From: Mesorhizobium prunaredense
GTDB taxonomy: Bacteria > Pseudomonadota > Alphaproteobacteria > Rhizobiales > Rhizobiaceae
Assembly: GCF_900156895.1 (NCBI RefSeq)
Contig: NZ_FTPD01000013.1
Span: forward strand, 186,001-250,000
Reading direction: 5' to 3'
DNA: 64,000 nt
Translations under genes and position numbers: made by a program
Notes under the pieces: generated by a model
What the model was told of the DNA's origin: nothing
Seen by the model: the letters and a program-made list of their open reading frames with translations, nothing else
Databases searched by the model: none
Shown: in pieces, positions 1-8,542 of the stretch
Position numbering within the stretch: position 1 is the first letter of the stretch
Layout of the letters: every line of letters starts with the position of its first letter

Positions 1-213
1 ACTCTGGACAAGGTGATGCCGCAGAAGGCGACGCTTGTAGCGATGCAGGAGCCGGACGCGGCCCGTTTCGGCGGCACCGCCAGTGCGCAACCGGTGACGT
101 CATTTCCGGCGGCGCCGGCCGAGCCGACGATGTCGTTTGAATCGACACCTGAGAACACCGATGCCATCGGTGCGATGATCGCCGGCCAGGGCAGGCCGCT
201 GGAAACCTACTGA
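1..213 (+). CDS. C-terminal end of an unidentified protein (5' truncated by window)
   Basis: The reading frame is open from base 1 to a TGA at 211-213 and gives about 70 residues. They are rich in Ala, Pro, Thr and Ser and end in the motif GRPLETY. The low-complexity composition suggests a linker or disordered tail. I do not recognise the family. In many alphaproteobacteria dnaX and ybaB precede recR, but this tail does not look like YbaB. The gene may be monocistronic, because a 275-bp gap holding a palindromic repeat separates it from recR. Confidence 0.5.
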   Translation, partial: TLDKVMPQKATLVAMQEPDAARFGGTASAQPVTSFPAAPAEPTMSFESTPENTDAIGAMIAGQGRPLETY

Positions 214-233
214 GACGATCGACCGACGTCGGC

Positions 234-411
234 GCCGCCCCTCATCTGCCCGTCGGCATCTTCTCCCCGTATAGGGACAGGGAGAAGGAGCTGGCCGCAA
301 CCTTGGCACCCTTCCTGCGACGCTTGAGGTTGACGAAATCTTTTGCGAAGGCGTCCTTTCTCCCCGTCACTATACGGGGAGAAATGCCCGGCAGGGCAAT
401 GAGGGGCAGCG
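234..411. repeat. Palindromic intergenic repeat, copy 1 (CCCCTCAT ... ATGAGGGG type)
   Basis: The left arm (about 234-273) carries CCCCTCAT, TGCCCG and TTCTCCCCGTATA. The right arm (about 371-411) carries the inverted counterparts TATACGGGGAGAA, GCCCGGCAGGGC and ATGAGGGG. About 95 bp of non-palindromic sequence lies between the arms. It resembles the elements at 1130, 5541 and 8245 in layout: long imperfect arms and a variable core. Extragenic palindromic elements of this kind are common in Rhizobiales. It fills most of the gap before recR. Confidence 0.8.
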
Positions 412-488
412 CAGACCTCAGCGATTGTTCGCAGCAGCCGCGCCGCAGCAGTGTTCCAAAACTCATTGAAAAATCCTAAACCGATGCG

Positions 489-1094
489 ATGTCGAAGCGA
501 ATCGCCGGTCCCGAGATCGAACGCCTGATCCAGCTCCTGGCCAAGGTGCCGGGGCTCGGGCCGCGTTCGGCCAGGCGGGCAGCGCTTCACCTCATCAAGA
601 AGAAGGAGCAGTTGCTGTCGCCGCTCGCTGCCGCCATGAGCGAGGCGGTCGACAAGGTGCGCATCTGCTCGACCTGCGGCAATGTCGATACGTCCGACCC
701 CTGCATGATCTGCACCGATCCGCGCCGCGATGCCGGCACGCTTATCGTCGTCGAGGACGTGGCCGACCTGTGGGCGCTGGAGCGGGCGGCGGCCATGAAT
801 GTCCGCTACCACGTGCTCGGCGGCTCCTTGTCGCCGCTCGACGGCATCGGCCCCGAACAGCTCAACATCCGCTCGCTGGTCGACCGCGTCGCCGGCGGCG
901 AGGTCAAGGAGGTGATCCTCGCCGTCAACGCCACGGTCGAGGGCCAGACCACCGCGCATTATCTCACCGATCAATTGTCCGGCTTCGATATCAAGGTAAC
1001 GCGGCTGGCGCATGGCGTGCCGGTCGGCGGCGAACTCGACTATCTCGACGAAGGCACGCTGGCCGCCGCGCTGCGTTCGCGGACGGCGTTTTGA
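489..1094 (+). CDS. recR: Recombination protein RecR
   Basis: RecR acts with RecF and RecO to load RecA on gapped DNA. The 201-residue product has the family's usual length. It contains an N-terminal helix-hairpin-helix ([16 protein letters not shown], residues 21-36), a four-cysteine zinc finger (Cys60, Cys63, Cys72, Cys75) and a Toprim domain beginning near residue 84 (LIVVED). The ATG at 489 begins the standard [12 protein letters not shown]-terminus. recF of the same pathway lies at 49.9-51.1 kb. The upstream gap is occupied by a palindromic repeat, so recR probably has its own promoter here or is read through from upstream. Confidence 0.95.
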   Translation: MSKRIAGPEIERLIQLLAKVPGLGPRSARRAALHLIKKKEQLLSPLAAAMSEAVDKVRICSTCGNVDTSDPCMICTDPRRDAGTLIVVEDVADLWALERAAAMNVRYHVLGGSLSPLDGIGPEQLNIRSLVDRVAGGEVKEVILAVNATVEGQTTAHYLTDQLSGFDIKVTRLAHGVPVGGELDYLDEGTLAAALRSRTAF

Positions 1095-1129
1095 GGAGGG
1101 GGGGCCTATTGAGATGATTGCATTCCGTC

Positions 1130-1306
1130 GCGCCCCCCTCTGTCCTGCCCTCTTTGCCAAAACTTGGCATCTCCCCCACAAGGGGGGAGATCGGACGTCA
1201 CGCCGGCTTTCGCCAACCCCCAGCGTTGGAGAAAAGGCGCGGTGGTCAAAGCTGCCAATCTCCCCCCAAGTGGGGGAGATGTCCGGCAGGACAGAGGGGG
1301 GCGCGA
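1130..1306. repeat. Palindromic repeat, copy 2 (CGCGCCCCCCTCTG ... CAGAGGGGGGCGCG)
   Basis: The arms are GCGCCCCCCTCTGTCCTGCC (from about 1130) with ATCTCCCCCAC, and the inverse GTGGGGGAGATGTCCGGCAGG with CAGAGGGGGGCGCG (to about 1306). The core contains no recognisable gene. The right arm includes the ATG at 1279, the best start for the downstream lytic transglycosylase, so the element overlaps that coding sequence. Copy 4 at 8245 has nearly the same arms. Confidence 0.85.
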
Positions 1307-2550
1307 CAGAACGTCGACTTTGCAGACTGGCGATTTTTCTTGCAGCCCTTGTCGCCCTCCTCCTCGCCACCCCCGCCTCCGCCACAAAACTCGACACCCA
1401 GTTCCGCGCCTGGCTTAACGACGATCTCTGGCCCGAGGCCAACGCCAAGGGCATCTCCAGAAAAACCTTCGACGCCGCCTTCGACGGCGTCAAACCGAAC
1501 CTCAAACTGCCCGACCTGGTGATCCCGGGCAAAAAGGCGACGACGCCGCAAAAGCAGCATCAGGCGGAGTTCGGTTCGCCCGGCGCCTATTTTGCCGAAA
1601 AGACGGTTCGCGCCGTGACCGCTGGTGGCCGCGCGCGCAAGGCGGCCAATGCCGGGACCATTGCCGCGATCGAGAAGCGCTACGGCGTGCCGGGCGAGGT
1701 GCTGCTGGCGATCTGGGGTCGCGAGAGCGGCTTTGGCGCGGCGAAGATGCCTTACGACGCTTTCGAAGTGCTGGGCACCAAGGCGTTCATGGCGACCAGG
1801 AAGGATTTCTTCCGCACCGAGCTTATGGCGGCGCTCGAGATCGTCGAGCGCGGGCTGGCCCCGGTCGGCGCGATGAAATCGTCATGGGCCGGCGCACTCG
1901 GCCAGCCGCAGTTCATGCCGACTTCGTTCCTCAGACATGCCGTCGACTTCGACGGCGACGGTCGGGTCGACATCTGGAACTCGGTGCCGGACACGCTGGC
2001 CTCGATCGCCAACTATCTCGTCCACCATGGCTGGGTGAAGGGCCGCGGCTGGGGTTTTGAGGTGTCGGTGCCGGAAGCGGTCTCCTGTTCGCTCGAAGGT
2101 CCGGACCAGGGCAAGAGGATTTCCGAATGGGCTGATATGGGCATCGAGCGCGTCGCGGCAAGACCGTTTCCGGCGCGCGAATTGAAGGCCGAAGGCTTTC
2201 TTCTGATGCCGGCCGGGCGCAGCGGTCCGGCCTTCATCGTCACGCCCAATTTCTACGTCTTGAAGCAATACAACACCAGCGATCTCTACGCCCTGTTCAT
2301 CGGCCACGCCGCCGACCGCATCGCCAATGGCGACAGCAATTTTTCAGGGCGCTGGGGTCCGGTCGGCGGGCTCCACAGGTCCGATATCGCCGCCTTGCAG
2401 CGGGCGCTGGAGGCCGAGGGTCACGACGTCGGCAGCGCCGACGGCCTGCCCGGTTTCAAGACCCGCCGCTCGATCGGCAAGTGGCAGGCCAGGAACGGTC
2501 GCGCCGCCACCTGTTTTCCCGACGCCGACCTGGTCACCGCGTTGAAATAA
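1279..2550 (+). CDS. Lytic murein transglycosylase (MltB-like, with C-terminal peptidoglycan-binding domain)
   Basis: The predicted periplasmic enzyme (423 residues) cleaves the MurNAc-GlcNAc bond of peptidoglycan. A basic stretch and hydrophobic helix (LAIFLAALVALLLATPASA) form the signal peptide. The catalytic segment IWGRESGFG places the acid at about Glu149, followed by GALGQPQFMPTSF typical of this family. The last ~65 residues (RSDIAALQRALEAEG...) form a PG_binding_1 domain. The frame is open further upstream to 1012, but that part overlaps recR and runs through a palindromic repeat. The ATG at 1279 gives a compact signal peptide. Its first ~9 codons derive from the repeat arm, so the exact start is uncertain. 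Confidence 0.85.
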   Translation: MSGRTEGGATERRLCRLAIFLAALVALLLATPASATKLDTQFRAWLNDDLWPEANAKGISRKTFDAAFDGVKPNLKLPDLVIPGKKATTPQKQHQAEFGSPGAYFAEKTVRAVTAGGRARKAANAGTIAAIEKRYGVPGEVLLAIWGRESGFGAAKMPYDAFEVLGTKAFMATRKDFFRTELMAALEIVERGLAPVGAMKSSWAGALGQPQFMPTSFLRHAVDFDGDGRVDIWNSVPDTLASIANYLVHHGWVKGRGWGFEVSVPEAVSCSLEGPDQGKRISEWADMGIERVAARPFPARELKAEGFLLMPAGRSGPAFIVTPNFYVLKQYNTSDLYALFIGHAADRIANGDSNFSGRWGPVGGLHRSDIAALQRALEAEGHDVGSADGLPGFKTRRSIGKWQARNGRAATCFPDADLVTALK

Positions 2551-2773
2551 CGCGACTGCGGGCGTCGCTTCCGGTGGTGGCGGCTGGCTGATCCTGGTCC
2601 AACAAACAGCTTTGCAAATGCTCGTTGCCGCGCCTGAAACCGCCGGATATGGTGAGGCGGAACTGGATAAAAATCACCAGGACGACCGGTTCAGGGTCAC
2701 CGTTCGATCAGGCATGTGAATGCCAAACCCTGAGCCGGGAACTCAGGTCAACAAAAACAGGGAACAGTCAAAA

Positions 2774-4417
2774 ATGATGATGGAAAAGTTTGCCCTACGC
2801 TCCCGCGTCCTGCTTGCCGGCGCAGCCATGTCCGCGCTGCTTCTGGCCGGTGCGCCTGCCCTTGCTGTCACGCCGGCCGACACGCTGGTCGAGGGTTTCG
2901 CCATCGACGACATCATCTCCATGGATCCGGGCGAGGCGTTCGAGTTGTCGACCGCAGAGGTCACCGGCAACACCTACGATCTTCTTGTTCGCCTTGATCT
3001 CAGCGATACGTCCAAGGTCAAAGGCGATCTCGCCGAAAGCTGGACTGTCTCCGACGACGGCCTGACCTACACCTTCAAGCTCAAGCCCGGCCTGAAATTT
3101 GCCTCGGGCAACCCGATCACCGCGGCTGACGTCGCCTATTCATTCGAGCGCGCCATCAAGCTCGACAAGAGCCCGGCCTTCATCATCGGGCAGTTCGGCA
3201 TCAATGGCGACAACGTCACCGAGAAGGCCAAGGCCGTCGATGACACGACGTTCCAGTTCACCGTCGACAAGACCTATGCGCCGAGCTTCGTCCTGAACTG
3301 CCTGTCGGCAACCGTTGCCTCGGTCGTCGACGCCAAGCTGGTCAAGGAGCATGCCGCCGCGGTGACGCCGAGCGACGATTACAAATACGACAACGACTTC
3401 GGCAACGCCTGGCTGAAGACCGGCTATGCCGGCTCCGGCGCCTTCAAGCTGCGCGAATGGCGGGCCAACGAGGTCGTCGTCATGGAGCGCAACGACAATT
3501 ATCACGGCGAAAAGGCCAAGCTTGCCCGCGTCATCTATCGCAACATGAAGGAAAGTTCGGGCCAGCGCCTGGCGCTCGAGGCCGGCGACATCGACGTCGC
3601 CCGCAATCTCGAGCCGAACGACCTCGACGCCATCGCCAAGAACGCCGATCTCACCACCACCAGCGCGCCGAAGGGCACGGTCTTCTACATCAGCCTCAAT
3701 CAGAAGAACCCGAACCTCGCCAAGCCTGAGGTTCGTCAGGCCTTCAAATATCTCGTCGACTATGATGCCTTGAGCTCGACCATCCTCAAGGGCATCGGCG
3801 AGATCCACCAGACCTTCCTGCCCAAAGGCGTGCTCGGCGAGCTGGACGAGAATCCGTTCAAATTGGACCTCGACAAGGCCAAGGAACTGCTTGCCAAGGC
3901 CGGCTTGGCCGACGGCTTCAGCGTCACCATAGACGTTCGCAACACCCAGCCGGTGACCGGCATGGCGGAATCGTTCCAGCAGACGCTCGGCCAGGCCGGC
4001 GTCAAGCTGGAGATCATTCCCGGCGACGGCAAGCAGACGCTGACCAAATACCGCGCCCGCAACCACGACATCTATATCGGCCAGTGGGGCCAGGATTATT
4101 TCGATCCGAACTCCAACGCCCAGACCTTCGCCAGCAACCCCGACAATTCGGATGAAGGCAAGACCAAGACGCTGGCCTGGCGCAACGCCTGGGACATTCC
4201 GGACTTGTCCAAGCAGACGGAAGCGGCCCTGCTCGAGAAGGATCCGGCCAAGCGCGCCACAATGTATCAGGATCTGCAGAGGAAGGTTCTCGAAACCAGT
4301 CCTTTCATCATCGTTCACCAGCAGCTGGAAGTGGCCGGCCTGCTCAAGAACCTTAGGGGCTTCGCGCTCGGCCCGAGCTTCGACACCAATTTCGTCAGCC
4401 AGATCTCCAAGGAGTGA
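2774..4417 (+). CDS. ABC transporter substrate-binding protein, family 5 (dipeptide/oligopeptide type)
   Basis: This periplasmic binding protein of a peptide-type importer has 547 residues from the ATG at 2774. Two further in-frame ATGs follow directly (2777, 2780). A signal peptide (LLAGAAMSALLLAGAPALA) is followed by a family 5 solute-binding domain. Recognisable segments are LAESWTVSDDGLTYTFKLKP and, near the middle, YISLNQKNPNLAKPEVRQAF. It is the first gene of a five-gene operon with two permeases and two ATPases. Substrate cannot be told from sequence; dipeptides, oligopeptides, opines and amino sugars are all handled by this family. Confidence 0.9.
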   Translation: MMMEKFALRSRVLLAGAAMSALLLAGAPALAVTPADTLVEGFAIDDIISMDPGEAFELSTAEVTGNTYDLLVRLDLSDTSKVKGDLAESWTVSDDGLTYTFKLKPGLKFASGNPITAADVAYSFERAIKLDKSPAFIIGQFGINGDNVTEKAKAVDDTTFQFTVDKTYAPSFVLNCLSATVASVVDAKLVKEHAAAVTPSDDYKYDNDFGNAWLKTGYAGSGAFKLREWRANEVVVMERNDNYHGEKAKLARVIYRNMKESSGQRLALEAGDIDVARNLEPNDLDAIAKNADLTTTSAPKGTVFYISLNQKNPNLAKPEVRQAFKYLVDYDALSSTILKGIGEIHQTFLPKGVLGELDENPFKLDLDKAKELLAKAGLADGFSVTIDVRNTQPVTGMAESFQQTLGQAGVKLEIIPGDGKQTLTKYRARNHDIYIGQWGQDYFDPNSNAQTFASNPDNSDEGKTKTLAWRNAWDIPDLSKQTEAALLEKDPAKRATMYQDLQRKVLETSPFIIVHQQLEVAGLLKNLRGFALGPSFDTNFVSQISKE

Positions 4418-4435
4418 CGCCGGCGGACGCGCCGC

Positions 4436-5503
4436 ATGAGCACTGTTGAAAGCGAAGCGACGGCAGGGCGCGGCAGTGCCCGCGCCGTCGCTGTCGCGTC
4501 GTCGATCGCCCGTTTCCTGGTCATCGCGATAACCACCTATCTTGGTCTTCTCGCGGTGACCTTCTTCATCGGCCGGGTGATCCCGATCGACCCGGTGCTG
4601 GCGGTGCTCGGCGACCGGGCGCCGGCCAATGTCGTCGAGCGCACGCGCCGCGAGATGGGGCTCGACCTGCCGCTGATCGAGCAGTTCTACATCTATGTGA
4701 AGAATGCCCTGAACGGCAATTTCGGCACCTCGGTGCTGACCACCAATCCGGTCATGACCGACATCCGCCGCGCCTTTCCGGCGACGATCGAGCTGGCGAC
4801 GCTGGGAACGCTGATCGGCGCATTGCTTGGTGTGCCGCTCGGCGTGCTGGCAGCGGTCCGGCGCGGCAGCATCATCGACCAGATCGTGCGCATCATCGGC
4901 CTGGTCGGCTATTCCGTGCCGATCTTCTGGCTAGGACTGCTGGCGCTGGTGCTGTTCTACGCCAGGCTGCAATGGGTGGCTTTTCCCGGCCGTCTCGACA
5001 TCGTCTATGAATATACTTTTACGCCGATCACCGGCTTTTATCTCCTGGATGCGCTGTGGCAGCGACAGTGGGATGTGTTTCGCGATGCCTTCCGCCACAT
5101 CATCCTGCCGGCCTCGCTGCTTGGCTATTTCTCGCTCGCCTATATCAGCCGCATGACCCGATCGTTCATGCTGAACGAGCTTGCCCAGGAATATATCGTC
5201 GCGGCGCGCGCCAAGGGCCTGTCGGAAACACGTATCATCTGGGGCCACGCGCTACGCAACGCGGCGGTGCCGATGGTCACCGTGATCGCGCTTTCCTATG
5301 CCGGCCTGCTCGAAGGCTCGGTGCTCACCGAGACCGTCTTTTCATGGCCGGGCATCGGCCTCTACATCACCAATTCCTTGCAGAACGCCGACATGAACGC
5401 GGTGCTCGGCGGCACCATCATCATCGGCTCGGTTTTCATCGGCATCAATCTGCTGTCCGACCTGCTCTATCGGGTGCTCGACCCAAGGACCAAGGTACGA
5501 TGA
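4436..5503 (+). CDS. ABC transporter permease, DppB/OppB type
   Basis: This inner-membrane permease has 355 residues and about six transmembrane helices. It has the long periplasmic loop after helix 1 typical of the DppB branch (PIDPVLAVLGDRAP ... REMGLDLPL). The cytoplasmic EAA coupling loop is EYIVAARAKGLSETRIIWGH, which contacts the ATPase subunits. It starts 18 bp after the binding-protein stop. Its stop overlaps a now apparently unused ATG (ATGA at 5500-5503), the arrangement expected for coupling to the next permease, which a repeat has displaced downstream. Confidence 0.92.
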   Translation: MSTVESEATAGRGSARAVAVASSIARFLVIAITTYLGLLAVTFFIGRVIPIDPVLAVLGDRAPANVVERTRREMGLDLPLIEQFYIYVKNALNGNFGTSVLTTNPVMTDIRRAFPATIELATLGTLIGALLGVPLGVLAAVRRGSIIDQIVRIIGLVGYSVPIFWLGLLALVLFYARLQWVAFPGRLDIVYEYTFTPITGFYLLDALWQRQWDVFRDAFRHIILPASLLGYFSLAYISRMTRSFMLNELAQEYIVAARAKGLSETRIIWGHALRNAAVPMVTVIALSYAGLLEGSVLTETVFSWPGIGLYITNSLQNADMNAVLGGTIIIGSVFIGINLLSDLLYRVLDPRTKVR

Positions 5504-5540
5504 GCAGAGGTATCGCACTTGCGGGCTTGGCTGCGGCCAA

Positions 5541-5679
5541 TCACCCCCACTCCGGCCCTTCGGGCCACCTCTCCCCCTGCCCGGGCGAGAGGAAAAGCTG
5601 GTCGCACGCGTGGCGCCTTTCCTCTCCCCCGTCGAACGGGGGAGAGGTGGTCTGCGAAGCAGACCGGAGTGGGGGTCGA
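5541..5679. repeat. Palindromic repeat, copy 3, inside the ABC transporter operon
   Basis: The arms are CACCCCCACTCCGG and CCACCTCTCCCCC on the left and GGGGGAGAGGTGG with CCGGAGTGGGGGT on the right. Small GC hairpins (GGCCCTTCGGGCC; GTCTGCGAAGCAGAC) sit inside the arms. The element lies between the two permease genes of one operon, so it is transcribed and could form a long stem in the mRNA. It separates the ATGA at 5500 from the start actually used at 5700. Confidence 0.85.
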
Positions 5680-5699
5680 CAGCTTCAAGAGGCATCGTC

Positions 5700-6626
5700 A
5701 TGACCGCCACCCACGCCGGCCTCCTCTCCCGCCGCGACTGGCTGCTCAGCGAGCGGCCGGCGTCGCGCATGCAGGCCAGGCTCGGGCGAGCCTATGTGGC
5801 GTGGCGGCGCTTTTCCGCCAACCGGCTGGCGTTTCTCGGCCTGCTCATCATCATCGCTTTGCTGGTGGTCGCCGCCCTTGCCGATGTGCTGGCGCCCTAT
5901 TCGCCGACATTCGGCGACCTCAAGGGCTCGCGGCTGCTGGCGCCAAGCGCCGAGCACTGGTTCGGCACCGACGACCTCGGCCGCGACATCCTTTCGCGCG
6001 TCATCTTCGGCTCGCGATGGACGCTTTACGTCGTCATTCTCGTCGCAGTCATCGCCGCTCCTATCGGCCTGCTGGTCGGCACCGTCGCCGGTTATGCCGG
6101 CGGCTGGATCGATGCGATCCTGATGCGTATCACCGACATCTTTCTGGCTTTTCCGAAGCTGATCCTGGCGCTGGCCTTTGTCGCGGCACTTGGCCCCGGC
6201 ATCGAGAATGCGGTGCTCGCCATCGCCATCACCTCATGGCCGCCCTATGCCCGTATTGCACGTGCCGAAACGCTCACCGTGCGCAATTCGGATTACATCA
6301 AGGCGGTGCAGTTGATGGGCGCCTCGCCGTTCCGCATCGTGCTGCGCCACATCATGCCGCTCTGCATATCGTCGCTGATCGTCAGGGTGACGCTCGACAT
6401 GGCCGGCATCATCCTGACCGCCGCCGGTCTCGGCTTCCTCGGCCTCGGCGCGCAACCGCCGCTGCCGGAATGGGGCGCGATGATCGCGTCGGGCCGCCGC
6501 TTCGTGCTCGACCAATGGTGGGTGGCGGGCGCACCGGGCTTTGCCATCCTCATCGTCAGCCTCGGCTTCAACCTGCTTGGCGACGGCCTGCGCGACGCGC
6601 TCGACCCCCGGAGTGGCGACCAATGA
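5700..6626 (+). CDS. ABC transporter permease, DppC/OppC type
   Basis: This second permease of the peptide-type importer has 308 residues from the ATG at 5700, preceded by AAGAGG at suitable spacing. It has the OppC N-terminal segment (RRFSANRLAFLGLLIII), six membrane spans and the EAA loop DYIKAVQLMGASPFRIVLRH. The frame stays open upstream through the repeat to 5610, but those residues are repeat-derived and unlike the family. It pairs with the DppB-type permease to form the channel and is followed 10 bp later by the first ATPase gene. Confidence 0.92.
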   Translation: MTATHAGLLSRRDWLLSERPASRMQARLGRAYVAWRRFSANRLAFLGLLIIIALLVVAALADVLAPYSPTFGDLKGSRLLAPSAEHWFGTDDLGRDILSRVIFGSRWTLYVVILVAVIAAPIGLLVGTVAGYAGGWIDAILMRITDIFLAFPKLILALAFVAALGPGIENAVLAIAITSWPPYARIARAETLTVRNSDYIKAVQLMGASPFRIVLRHIMPLCISSLIVRVTLDMAGIILTAAGLGFLGLGAQPPLPEWGAMIASGRRFVLDQWWVAGAPGFAILIVSLGFNLLGDGLRDALDPRSGDQ

Positions 6627-6636
6627 GCGGTGATCA

Positions 6637-7470
6637 ATGAGCACGCTTCTCGAGGTCGACGATCTGCGCGTCACCTTCCCGACGCGCACCGGCCGGATCG
6701 AGGCGGTGCGCGGCGTCTCCTTCTCGCTCGGCCGCGAACGGCTTGGCATCGTCGGCGAGAGCGGTTCCGGCAAGTCGCAGACCGGCCGCGCCATCATGGG
6801 CCTGACCCCGCCGCAGGCCGAGGTCACGGCCAGCAAGCTTGCCTTCGACGGCATCGACCTGCTCGCGGCCTCGCCCCGCGACCGCCGAGCGCTGCGCGGC
6901 AAGCGCATCGCCATGATCCTGCAGGATCCAAAATACTCGCTCGATCCGGTGATGAGCATCGGCCGCCAGATCGTCGAGACGCTGCGCACGCATGAGAAGG
7001 TCGGCAAGGCGGAAGCCCGCGCGCGGGCGCTCGCCATGCTGGAGGCGGTGCAGATCCGCGATCCCGCCCGTGTCTTCGACCTGCATCCGCACGAGGTGTC
7101 GGGCGGCATGGGCCAGCGCGCCATGATCGCCATGATGCTGATTGCCGGGCCGGAGATGATGATCGCCGACGAGCCGACCTCGGCGCTCGACGTCACCGTG
7201 CAGCTCGACGTGCTCGGCATCCTCGACAGGCTGGTCAGCGAGCGCGGCATGGGGCTGATCTTCATCTCGCACGATCTGCGCCTGGTCTCGTCCTTCTGCG
7301 ACCGGGTGATCGTCATGTATGCCGGCAAGGTGGTCGAGCAGCTCAAGGCGTCGGAGCTCGGCCGCGCCCAGCACCCCTATACGCGCGGCCTGCTCAACTG
7401 CATGCCCAAGATCGGCGCCGACCGCCACCCGCTGCCGGTGCTCGACCGTAAGCCGGAGTGGGCGGTATGA
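6637..7470 (+). CDS. ABC transporter ATP-binding protein, DppD/OppD type
   Basis: This cytoplasmic ATPase of the importer has 277 residues. It shows Walker A GESGSGKSQTGRAI near residue 42, the signature VSGGMGQRAMIA (a DppD-like variant of LSGGQ), Walker B MMIADEPTSALD and the switch His in ISHDLRL. The C-terminal HPYTRGLLNCMPK is the oligopeptide/dipeptide transporter C-terminal region. The stop overlaps the start of the next ATPase gene (ATGA), so the two are translationally coupled and should form a heterodimer. Confidence 0.93.
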   Translation: MSTLLEVDDLRVTFPTRTGRIEAVRGVSFSLGRERLGIVGESGSGKSQTGRAIMGLTPPQAEVTASKLAFDGIDLLAASPRDRRALRGKRIAMILQDPKYSLDPVMSIGRQIVETLRTHEKVGKAEARARALAMLEAVQIRDPARVFDLHPHEVSGGMGQRAMIAMMLIAGPEMMIADEPTSALDVTVQLDVLGILDRLVSERGMGLIFISHDLRLVSSFCDRVIVMYAGKVVEQLKASELGRAQHPYTRGLLNCMPKIGADRHPLPVLDRKPEWAV

Positions 7471-8213
7471 CGGCAGCACTTTCGGTCGACAGGCTGGAGG
7501 TGGTCTTCGATCGGTTTCGCGCGCTCAAGGGCGTCAGCCTCGAAGTACAATCCGGCGAATCCTTCGGCCTGGTCGGCGAATCCGGCTCCGGCAAATCGAC
7601 GCTGCTGCGGGCGATTGCCGGCCTCGCGCCGGCCGCTTCGGGCAGCATCACCGTCAACGGGAAAAAACTCGGTGCGCGCCGCGACAAGGCCTTTTATCGC
7701 GAGGTGCAGATGGTCTTCCAGGACCCCTACGGCTCGCTGCACCCGCGCCAGACCGTCGACCGGCTACTGCAGGAGCCGCTCGCCATCCACGGCTTTGCCG
7801 ATGGCGAGAAGCGCATCCAGCGGGCGCTCGACGAGGTCGGGCTCGGTACCGGCTTCCGCTTCCGCTATTCGCATCAATTGTCGGGTGGCCAGCGCCAGCG
7901 CGTGGCGATCGCGCGGGCGCTCATCCTCGAACCGGCGATCCTGCTGCTCGACGAGCCGACCTCGGCGCTCGACGCTTCCGTGCAGGCGGAGGTGCTCAAC
8001 CTGTTGGAAGAGATCCGGCGGCGGCGCAAGCTGACCTTCCTGATGGTCAGCCACGACCTCGCCATCATCACCCATATGTGCGAGCGGCTGATGGTGATGC
8101 AGAACGGCGAGGCGGTCGAGCACCTCACCGCGGGCGACCTCGTCGAGCGCCGCGTCAGCAAGGATTACACGCGCAATTTGCTGAGGGCGAGCGACGGGTT
8201 TGTCAGGGCTTAG
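7467..8213 (+). CDS. ABC transporter ATP-binding protein, DppF/OppF type
   Basis: This second ATPase has 248 residues from the ATG at 7467, which shares four bases with the preceding stop. Walker A is GESGSGKSTLLRAIAG, the signature is LSGGQRQRVAIARAL and Walker B is ILLLDEPTSALDAS. It completes the binding protein-permease-permease-ATPase-ATPase set. An in-frame GTG at 7458 is possible, but the ATGA overlap is the better start. Its C-terminus is shorter than usual for DppF, ending soon after DYTRNLLRAS. Confidence 0.92.
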   Translation: MTAALSVDRLEVVFDRFRALKGVSLEVQSGESFGLVGESGSGKSTLLRAIAGLAPAASGSITVNGKKLGARRDKAFYREVQMVFQDPYGSLHPRQTVDRLLQEPLAIHGFADGEKRIQRALDEVGLGTGFRFRYSHQLSGGQRQRVAIARALILEPAILLLDEPTSALDASVQAEVLNLLEEIRRRRKLTFLMVSHDLAIITHMCERLMVMQNGEAVEHLTAGDLVERRVSKDYTRNLLRASDGFVRA

Positions 8214-8244
8214 AGTATCTTTTATTCCATATGTCGCATTCCTT

Positions 8245-8405
8245 GGCGCCCCCCTCTGGCCTGCCGGCCATCTCCCCCACAAGGAGGGAGATCGGCAGCT
8301 TCGTCGACGGCGCTCCTGCTGCAACGTTCGCGATTGGCGAAACCATCAATGACAGCCAATCTCCCCACCCGTGGGGGAGATGGCCGGCAGGCCAGAGGGG
8401 GGCGC
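8245..8405. repeat. Palindromic repeat, copy 4
   Basis: The left arm is GGCGCCCCCCTCTGGCCTGCCGGCCATCTCCCCCAC in part, and the right arm is its near-perfect inverse ending in CCAGAGGGGGGCGCG. It is the closest relative of copy 2 at 1130-1306. It occupies half of the 329-bp space between the last ABC gene and the aminotransferase gene; I see no gene in the remainder. As a transcript it would fold into a long stem and could end the ABC operon. Confidence 0.85.
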
Positions 8406-8542
8406 GAAGGATCGCGACCTTAACGGCGGCAGGCCCAATCGCCTGCCGCCAGTGCCAACTTGAGGAAAACGTGAAATAAGGTCAGAACAATTCCCGGCAG
8501 TCATCCAAACGAGAACGGGCGCCGGCCCGGTGAGGGAACATC

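Noticed and set aside
207..1532. Long minus-strand open frame overlapping recR and the lytic transglycosylase start
   Set aside because: Arg/Gly-rich translation without family features, opposite two well-identified genes and across two repeats; typical antisense shadow in GC-rich DNA.
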